Positions 1-3,760 of a stretch of 9,328 bases of DNA are shown piece after piece. The stretch is from Erysipelotrichaceae bacterium (GTDB taxonomy: Bacteria > Bacillota_I > Bacilli_A > Erysipelotrichales > Erysipelotrichaceae): the NCBI GenBank assembly GCA_021442745.1, contig JABUSI010000133.1, positions 1 through 9,328 on the forward strand, in the 5' to 3' direction. Positions within the stretch are counted from its first letter, which is position 1. Each line of letters opens with the position of its first letter. The position numbers and the translations under genes are program-made. The notes beneath the pieces were generated by a model that was not told where the DNA came from, made no database searches, and was given only the letters and a program-made list of their open reading frames with translations.

Positions 1-630
1 CACAATAACGGAATTCCGTACGATTATCTGATCGGATGTAACGGACAGCTGATTTATGATTGTCACGGAAACGTGTTGTCCCGCAGTACGTTTGAACTGT
101 CACAGGTGGAAAAGATGACGGCGTTTGCGAAAGAACATAACTATCCGCTGTATTTCAAGTTCACGGACGGGTATCGCATTTACTGCAATCGTCCGGGTGT
201 GGAAGCCATGTACCGCAAATACAATCTCGGATGGGACCATCTGTTAACGGATGATTCCGCTTCGTATCATCTGACGGAATTGCCGGTCGGCGGTGTGGTA
301 TTGGGTGATCCGGACGTATTGTGTACGTATCGGGATGAAAACGTTGCCCTGCTGGAATTCGGAAAAGGAGAATGTGATGTTTCCCTTTGTGATGTGAACA
401 AGGGATGGGGTCTGGAAGTACTGTGTGAACGTCTGGGTATCTCTTTAGAGGAAACAATGGCGTTCGGTGACGGCGATAATGATGTGGAAATGCTGGATAT
501 TGCCGGAATCGGAATTGCGATGAAGGAGTGTTCCGCACGGTGTCTGGAGGTGTGCGATGCACAGACGTCGGACATTCTGGAAGACGGTATCCGGCATGCT
601 TTGCAGATTTATCATTTACTGGAAGAATAA
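1..630 (+). CDS. Cof-type HAD-superfamily phosphatase, 3' part (5' end outside window)
   Basis: The frame is open from base 1 to the TAA at 628-630, giving 209 visible residues. Cof-type HAD hydrolases are usually about 260-290 residues, so roughly the first 60, including the DxD nucleophile and the motif II Ser/Thr, lie upstream. Visible are the IGCNGQLIYD segment typical of the start of the C2-type cap, the cap domain itself (about residues 25-130), the motif III lysine (AAG at 400-402, in VNKGWGLEVL), motif IV GDGDNDVEML (from 466) with its Mg-binding aspartates, and the GIGIAM and C-terminal IRHAL segments. Such enzymes are soluble and dephosphorylate sugar phosphates or cofactors such as FMN or PLP; the substrate cannot be predicted. 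An internal GTG at 73 would remove the fold's core and is not the start. The gene ends 34 nt before the rplK -35 box and has no visible intrinsic terminator. In many Firmicutes this place is held by secE-nusG. Confidence 0.9.
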   Translation, partial: HNNGIPYDYLIGCNGQLIYDCHGNVLSRSTFELSQVEKMTAFAKEHNYPLYFKFTDGYRIYCNRPGVEAMYRKYNLGWDHLLTDDSASYHLTELPVGGVVLGDPDVLCTYRDENVALLEFGKGECDVSLCDVNKGWGLEVLCERLGISLEETMAFGDGDNDVEMLDIAGIGIAMKECSARCLEVCDAQTSDILEDGIRHALQIYHLLEE

Positions 631-664
631 GTGAAAAACAGATGATAAAATCGCATGTTTTTGC

Positions 665-693
665 TTGACAAGGGCAGCATGTAAGCGTAATAT
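665..693 (+). promoter_or_regulatory. Strong vegetative promoter for rplK-rplA (and probably rplJL)
   Basis: TTGACA at 665-670 and TAATAT at 688-693 are separated by exactly 17 nt: a perfect -35 and a 5/6 -10 for the housekeeping sigma factor. A/T runs at 634-638, 646-650 and 658-662 could act as an UP element. Transcription should begin near 700-701. A 7-bp inverted repeat (GCAGCAT at 674-680, ATGCTGC at 698-704) flanks the -10 box. The strength fits a ribosomal protein operon. No convincing second promoter is seen before rplJ, so this one probably drives all four ribosomal protein genes. Confidence 0.85.
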
Positions 694-700
694 TGATATG

Positions 701-717
701 CTGCACATAGAGTGCAG
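701..717 (+). promoter_or_regulatory. Hairpin at the extreme 5' end of the rplK transcript
   Basis: CTGCAC (701-706) and GTGCAG (712-717) form a perfect 6-bp stem with a 5-nt loop (ATAGA). Because the predicted start of transcription is at about 700-701, the mRNA would begin almost directly with this stem. 5'-terminal hairpins of this kind are known to protect mRNA from 5'-end-dependent decay; that role here is inference. It is not a terminator, as only Gs and then a short T run follow. Confidence 0.5.
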
Positions 718-727
718 GGGATTTTAG

Positions 728-761
728 CGTGGGAGAACGCGTAACCGTTCGTTGTACCACG
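728..761 (+). promoter_or_regulatory. Probable ribosomal protein L1 binding site (L1 leader) upstream of rplK-rplA
   Basis: Two stacked stems are separated by an asymmetric internal loop. The outer stem is CGTGG (728-732) with CCACG (757-761); the inner is GAACG (735-739) with CGTTC (746-750), closing a 6-nt loop. The internal loop has 2 nt (GA) on the 5' side and 6 nt (GTTGTA) on the 3' side. A 5' strand reading GUGGGA opposite an ACCAC strand resembles the L1 target in 23S rRNA (the L1 stalk) and in L11-L1 operon leaders, where free L1 represses translation. Its position in the rplK 5' UTR is as expected for that feedback. The assignment rests on shape and recalled consensus, not on a covariance model search. 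Confidence 0.6.
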
Positions 762-766
762 GCTGA

Positions 767-786
767 TTCCTACTTTCATTAGGAGG
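767..786 (+). promoter_or_regulatory. Ribosome binding site of rplK within a small hairpin
   Basis: The Shine-Dalgarno AGGAGG is at 781-786, only 5 nt before the ATG at 792. TTCCTA (767-772) can pair with TAGGAG (780-785; one G-U pair) around a 7-nt loop, covering most of the Shine-Dalgarno. The hairpin begins 5 nt after the putative L1-binding element, so L1 binding could stack on and stabilise it. The stem is short (6 bp), so it would be only a modest barrier by itself. Confidence 0.45.
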
Positions 787-791
787 ACATT

Positions 792-1208
792 ATGGCTAAA
801 GGAAAGAAAGTTACAAAGGTTTGTAAACTGCAGTTTTTGGCTGGCAGTGCAAAACCGGGACCGGCTCTGGCAAGTGCCGGTATCAACATGCCTCAGTTCT
901 GTTCCGCATTTAACGATGCAACCAAGGACAGAAAGGGCGACATCGTACCTGTAATCATTACAGCATACGAAGACAAGTCTTTTGAATTCGTTCTGAAGAC
1001 AACACCTGCTGCAGTTATGTTAAAGAAGGCTGCAGGAATTTCTAAGGCGGCTGCAACACCTAAGAAACAGGTAGCAGGAAAGATCACAAAAGATCAATTG
1101 CGTGAAATTGCAGAATACAAGATGCCGGATTTGAATGCGAACGATATCGAAGGTGCTATGAACATCATCGCCGGAACCGCTCGTAACATGGGCATCGTGA
1201 TTGAATAA
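792..1208 (+). CDS. rplK: 50S ribosomal protein L11
   Basis: The 138-residue product binds the 1070 region of 23S rRNA with L10 at the base of the stalk and takes part in factor-dependent GTP hydrolysis and the stringent response (RelA activation). The N-terminal domain (residues 1 to about 68) includes KLQFLAGSAKP, FCSAFN and IPVIITAYEDKSFEF-type segments. The C-terminal rRNA-binding domain has KTTPAAVMLKKAAGI, REIAEYKMPDLNANDIE and GTARNMGIVIE. Start ATG 792 has an AGGAGG 5 nt upstream. The family norm is about 141 residues. Against B. subtilis L11 (recalled) there are 2 extra residues near the N-terminus, 1 missing at the C-terminus, and a clean 4-residue gap: AxxANPxPPVGPALGQ has become AGSAKPGPALAS. 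The lost prolines form the hinge face where thiopeptides bind. Mycoplasma L11 shares this form from memory, so it is probably a lineage trait and not damage. rplA follows 16 nt later. Confidence 0.97.
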   Translation: MAKGKKVTKVCKLQFLAGSAKPGPALASAGINMPQFCSAFNDATKDRKGDIVPVIITAYEDKSFEFVLKTTPAAVMLKKAAGISKAAATPKKQVAGKITKDQLREIAEYKMPDLNANDIEGAMNIIAGTARNMGIVIE

Positions 1209-1224
1209 GGAGCAGTGAAGAAAT

Positions 1225-1908
1225 ATGGCAAAACATGGTAAGAAATATTTGGAAGCTGCTAAGTTAATCAATCGCAGCGAACAATACCCTTTGGATGCAG
1301 CAGTTGAACTGGTAAAGAAGACAAACATCGCTAAGTTCGACGCATCTGTGGAAGCTTGCTTCCGTCTGAACGTTGACCCTCGTCATGCCGATCAGCAGAT
1401 CCGTGGCGCAATGGTATTGCCGAACGGTACAGGCCGCACCCAGAAAGTATTGGTTATTACACAAGGTCCTAAGGAAGCAGAAGCTAAGGCTGCCGGTGCT
1501 GATATTGTCGGTGGTAAGGAACTGCTGGAAGACATCAAGAAGGGTTGGTTCGATTTCGATATTATCGTAGCAACTCCTGACATGATGGGTGAATTAGGTA
1601 AGTTGGGTAAGATTTTGGGTCCTAAGGGATTAATGCCAAACCCTAAGACCGGAACAGTTACAATGGACGTTACCAAGGCTGTTAACGAAATCAAGAAAGG
1701 TAAGATCGAATATCGTGTCGATAAGGAAGGAAATATCAACTGTATGATTGGTAAGACTTCTTTCACGAACGAACAGATCGCCGAAAACTTCAAGGCATTG
1801 TATGATGTAATCTTAAAGGCTAAACCGGCTGCTGTTAAGGGTACTTACATGAAGAATGTAGTATTGACGACAACCATGGGTCCGAGCGTTAAGGTTGCTC
1901 ACGAATAA
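1225..1908 (+). CDS. rplA: 50S ribosomal protein L1
   Basis: The 227-residue product forms the L1 stalk near the E site, helps release deacylated tRNA, and in many bacteria also represses its own operon by binding the rplK leader. Diagnostic segments include FDASVEACFRLNVDPRHADQ (about 38-57), the IRGAMVLPNGTG strand, and the invariant GKLGKILGPKGLMPNPKTGT stretch (about 124-143). The length is close to the usual 225-235. ATG 1225 is preceded by AAGGAG at 1207-1212, which overlaps the rplK stop codon; the 12-nt spacing is a little long but there is no better start. The gene is co-transcribed with rplK. A structured leader for rplJ follows its stop. Confidence 0.98.
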   Translation: MAKHGKKYLEAAKLINRSEQYPLDAAVELVKKTNIAKFDASVEACFRLNVDPRHADQQIRGAMVLPNGTGRTQKVLVITQGPKEAEAKAAGADIVGGKELLEDIKKGWFDFDIIVATPDMMGELGKLGKILGPKGLMPNPKTGTVTMDVTKAVNEIKKGKIEYRVDKEGNINCMIGKTSFTNEQIAENFKALYDVILKAKPAAVKGTYMKNVVLTTTMGPSVKVAHE

Positions 1909-1939
1909 TCTGAAAAACTAAAAATTGATGTGATCAATA

Positions 1940-2050
1940 TACCATAGACAGTAACAGCGTAATGCTTAATACGTTACCGAGGTAGGAAGATCTTTTACGA
2001 AAGAGTAAAGAGATATTCAGCCTGCGTCTGTGATGCGGGCTTTCTTTTTT
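1940..2050 (+). promoter_or_regulatory. Ribosomal protein L10 leader (rplJL attenuator)
   Basis: The segment 1942-1984 (CCATAGACAGTAAC ... GTTACCGAGGTA) closely matches the conserved L10 leader of B. subtilis rplJL. The L10(L12)-bound form has an outer stem TACC (1940-1943)/GGTA (1981-1984), a stem GTAAC (1951-1955)/GTTAC (1973-1977) and an inner AGC (1956-1958)/GCT (1964-1966) hairpin. The competing antiterminator pairs GTAGG (1982-1986) with CCTGC (2021-2025; one G-U), bridged by a 9-bp hairpin at 1990-2014 with one bulged G and a 6-nt loop. Since 1982-1984 cannot be in both, free L10-L12 would favour the first fold, release CCTGC, and let the terminator at 2019-2050 form. This is the established feedback mechanism of Firmicutes rplJL; the base pairs are read here by eye. 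Confidence 0.92.
2019..2050 (+). terminator. Intrinsic terminator of the L10 leader attenuator
   Basis: AGCCTGCGTC (2019-2028) pairs over 10 bp with GATGCGGGCT (2032-2041), including two G-U pairs, around a 3-nt loop, and is followed by TTCTTTTTT (2042-2050). The 5' arm (CCTGC, 2021-2025) is the same sequence used by the antiterminator, so the hairpin is conditional. It ends 43 nt before the rplJ start codon, leaving the ribosome binding site outside it. Confidence 0.9.
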
Positions 2051-2093
2051 CCGGTATATTGTTGCATATAGAAACAACAGGAGGTACAAGAGG

Positions 2094-2594
2094 ATGAACA
2101 ATGCGATACTTGATCAAAAGAAGCAAATCGTAGAAGAAATCACGGATAAGTTGAAAAATTCTGCATCTGCTGTCGTTTGTGAATATCGTGGTCTGACGGT
2201 TGCCGAAGTTACCGAATTGCGTCGCAGTTTACGTGCAGAAAACGTGGAACTTGTAGTTTACAAGAACACAATGACAAGACGTGCTGCCGAAGCAATGGGG
2301 TATACGGAACTGGAAGACAGTTTGAAGGGCCCGAATGCCATCGCGTTCAGTAGCGATGCAGTGGCACCTGCTCGTGTAATGGCAAAGTTTGCCAAGAAGC
2401 ACGACAAGTTAGTCTTGAAAGCTGGTGTTGTGGAAGGTAAAGTAGTAAATGACGAAACATTGAAAGAATTAGCTTCATTACCGAATAAGGAAGGTATGAT
2501 TTCTATGTTGCTTGGCTGCTTACAATCACCGGTTATCAAGTTCGCATGTGCAATTAAAGCTGTTGCAGATGCAAGAGGCGAAAGCGAAAATTAA
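2094..2594 (+). CDS. rplJ: 50S ribosomal protein L10
   Basis: The 166-residue product anchors L7/L12 dimers to the 1070 region of 23S rRNA and, as the L10(L12)n complex, binds the leader just upstream. The rRNA-binding N-terminal domain shows SASAVVCEYRGLTVAEVTELR (about 23-43), VYKNTMTRRA (about 56-65) and the family's GPNAIAFS motif (about 80-87). The C-terminal helix that carries L7/L12 is visible as MISMLLGCLQSPVIKFACAIKAVADA (about 136-161). Length is normal. Start ATG 2094 has a perfect AGGAGG at 2079-2084 with 9-nt spacing. The product ends in the acidic GESEN. rplL starts 18 nt after its stop. Confidence 0.97.
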   Translation: MNNAILDQKKQIVEEITDKLKNSASAVVCEYRGLTVAEVTELRRSLRAENVELVVYKNTMTRRAAEAMGYTELEDSLKGPNAIAFSSDAVAPARVMAKFAKKHDKLVLKAGVVEGKVVNDETLKELASLPNKEGMISMLLGCLQSPVIKFACAIKAVADARGESEN

Positions 2595-2612
2595 TTACGG
2601 AGGAAAATTACA

Positions 2613-2984
2613 ATGGCAAAATTAACAAATGAAGAAATTTTGAGCTTTATTGAAGAAGCTACTATTCTTGAATTGAATGAATTGGTAAAGGCAATCGAAG
2701 AAAAGTTCGGTGTTACAGCTGCTGCTCCTGTTGCTGCTGCTGCTCCAGCGGAAGAAACTGCTCCTACAGGACCGGTTGAAGTTTCTGTTATCCTGAAGGA
2801 ATTCGGTGCATCTAAGGTTGGCGTTATCAAGGTTGTTCGTGAAATCACCGGTTTGGGATTGGTTGAAGCTAAGAACTTGGTTGACAAGTGCCCATCTCCG
2901 ATCAAGGAAAACATCAAGCCTGAAGAAGCTGACGAAATCAAGGCTAAGTTGGAAGCTGCAGGCGCAGTTGTTGAAGTTAAGTAA
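2613..2984 (+). CDS. rplL: 50S ribosomal protein L7/L12
   Basis: The 123-residue product is the only multi-copy ribosomal protein; its flexible dimers recruit EF-Tu, EF-G, IF2 and release factors. Three parts are clear: the dimerisation and L10-binding N-terminal domain (about 1-34, LTNEEILSFIEEATILELNELVKAIEEKFGV without a break), an Ala/Pro hinge (about 35-52), and the factor-binding C-terminal domain (about 54-123) with EVSVILKEFGASKVGVIKVV, the TGLGLVEAKNLVD motif and a GAVVEVK end. A GGAGG at 2599-2603 lies 9 nt before the ATG. It is co-transcribed with rplJ under the L10 leader and ends 25 nt before a strong terminator. Confidence 0.98.
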   Translation: MAKLTNEEILSFIEEATILELNELVKAIEEKFGVTAAAPVAAAAPAEETAPTGPVEVSVILKEFGASKVGVIKVVREITGLGLVEAKNLVDKCPSPIKENIKPEEADEIKAKLEAAGAVVEVK

Positions 2985-3009
2985 TTCTTCAGCATACGCA
3001 AAGAAACAG

Positions 3010-3040
3010 AAAGAGTCGGGAACCCTCGGCTCTTTTTTTT
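3010..3040 (+). terminator. Intrinsic terminator after rplL
   Basis: AAAGAGTCGGG (3010-3020) pairs with CTCGGCTCTTT (3025-3035) over 11 bp (two G-U pairs) around a 4-nt AACC loop. The run of T reaches 3040. This should end most rplJL transcripts. Some read-through probably supplies ybxB, which starts 16 nt later and has no evident promoter of its own. Confidence 0.93.
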
Positions 3041-3056
3041 CCAGGGAGGAGTAACA

Positions 3057-3650
3057 ATGGCACATTACTTTACAAATGATGACAATCTGAAACACAACCG
3101 CCGGGAGTTTTCTTTTTATTTTATGGGAAAACCGTATACGTTTGTGACCGATGACGGGGTATTCAGCAAGGATTCACTGGATTACGGTACGATGGTTCTT
3201 CTGGAGATGATTATGGAATGTCCGCTGGGACAAACCGTACTGGATCTGGGGTGCGGGTACGGGCCGGTCGGCATCTTACTGAAACAGTATCATCCGGAAT
3301 TGAAGGTTACGATGGCTGATGTCAACGAACGGGCAACGGAACTGGCTAAGGAAAACGTAAAACGTTACCGGCTGGATAACGAGGTGGTCGTTTCCGATAT
3401 CTATTCCAACGTGCATGCGACGTTTGATTCCATTGTGGTCAATCCTCCGATCCGTGCGGGGAAGGCGGTTATATACGCGATGTTTGACGGAGCGGCTGAC
3501 CGGCTGAATCCGGGCGGAACGCTGTATGTTGTGATGCGAAAAAGCCATGGTGCGAACAGCGCAATGGCGCATCTGACGGAGATTTTCGGTAATTGCGAAA
3601 TGATTGGAAGAGAAAAAGGATATTTTGTGTTTAAAAGTACAAAAAACTGA
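3057..3650 (+). CDS. ybxB: Class I SAM-dependent methyltransferase, YbxB/RsmC-like (putative 16S rRNA guanine-N2 methyltransferase)
   Basis: The 197-residue protein has the small 'MTS' methyltransferase domain related to the C-terminal half of RsmC, which in E. coli makes m2G1207 in 16S rRNA. Visible are the N-terminal lead-in DDGVFSKDSLDYGT (32-45), SAM motif I DLGCGYGPVG (63-72), the acidic Asp88 of motif II (ADVNERA) and the catalytic NPPIRAGK motif (129-136), whose NPP is typical of enzymes acting on exocyclic amino groups of bases. It ends with a GYFVFKS strand. Length fits the short Firmicutes form without the inactive N-terminal half. ATG 3057 has GGAGGA at 3045-3050. The place between rplL and rpoB is the same as for ybxB in B. 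subtilis, which strengthens the call. The target base is inferred from the family. No terminator follows, so transcripts can run on into rpoB. Confidence 0.88.
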   Translation: MAHYFTNDDNLKHNRREFSFYFMGKPYTFVTDDGVFSKDSLDYGTMVLLEMIMECPLGQTVLDLGCGYGPVGILLKQYHPELKVTMADVNERATELAKENVKRYRLDNEVVVSDIYSNVHATFDSIVVNPPIRAGKAVIYAMFDGAADRLNPGGTLYVVMRKSHGANSAMAHLTEIFGNCEMIGREKGYFVFKSTKN

Positions 3651-3679
3651 TTGACTTTTCTTTCACATTTTGATATCGT
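3651..3679 (+). promoter_or_regulatory. Probable promoter for rpoB-rpoC
   Basis: TTGACT (3651-3656) begins directly after the ybxB stop codon. After 17 nt comes TATCGT (3674-3679), preceded by TG at 3671-3672, an extended -10 (TGaTATCGT). The -10 hexamer itself matches only 4 of 6, but the -35, spacing and TG compensate. Initiation would be near 3686, giving a leader of about 75 nt. A perfect TTGACA at 3726-3731 has no matching -10 and is probably chance. Confidence 0.55.
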
Positions 3680-3743
3680 ATTTAACTGTAACATTATGCT
3701 ATTAAGATGGAGTATTGTCCGTATTTTGACAATTTTCCACAAA

Positions 3744-3751
3744 AAGGAAGG
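3744..3751 (+). promoter_or_regulatory. Ribosome binding site that decides the rpoB start
   Basis: AAGGAAGG lies 9 nt before the ATG at 3761 and overlaps or crowds the alternative ATG at 3752. The farther in-frame ATG at 3707 has no purine-rich site in front of it. The start at 3761 also gives the expected short N-terminus of Firmicutes RpoB. Confidence 0.8.
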
Positions 3752-3760
3752 ATGGCGTGC

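Noticed and set aside
631..664. Terminator after the HAD gene (A-rich run then TTTTT)
   Set aside because: No GC-containing stem precedes the T run; the A/T runs are better read as an UP element of the rplK promoter.
161..760. 199-residue open frame on the - strand across the end of the HAD gene and the rplK promoter
   Set aside because: It is a shadow of the HAD reading frame, has no family resemblance, shows Pro/His/Arg-rich out-of-frame composition, and would cover a clear promoter.
1925..1950. Possible separate promoter for rplJL (TATACC at 1938-1943)
   Set aside because: No -35 is present at a proper distance, and initiation near 1950 would cut off the 5' strand of the L10 leader.
2701..2770. 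GCT-rich low-complexity run in rplL as a repeat element
   Set aside because: It encodes the normal Ala/Pro hinge of L7/L12 and is in frame.
3726..3754. Perfect TTGACA (3726-3731) as a second rpoB promoter
   Set aside because: The sequence 16-18 nt downstream (around AGGATG) is the ribosome binding site and has no resemblance to a -10 box.
3707..3760. Longer RpoB N-terminus starting at ATG 3707 or 3752
   Set aside because: No ribosome binding site fits either codon, the extra residues have no match to known RpoB N-termini, and 3707 lies only about 20 nt from the predicted transcription start. AAGGAAGG at 3744-3751 favours 3761.
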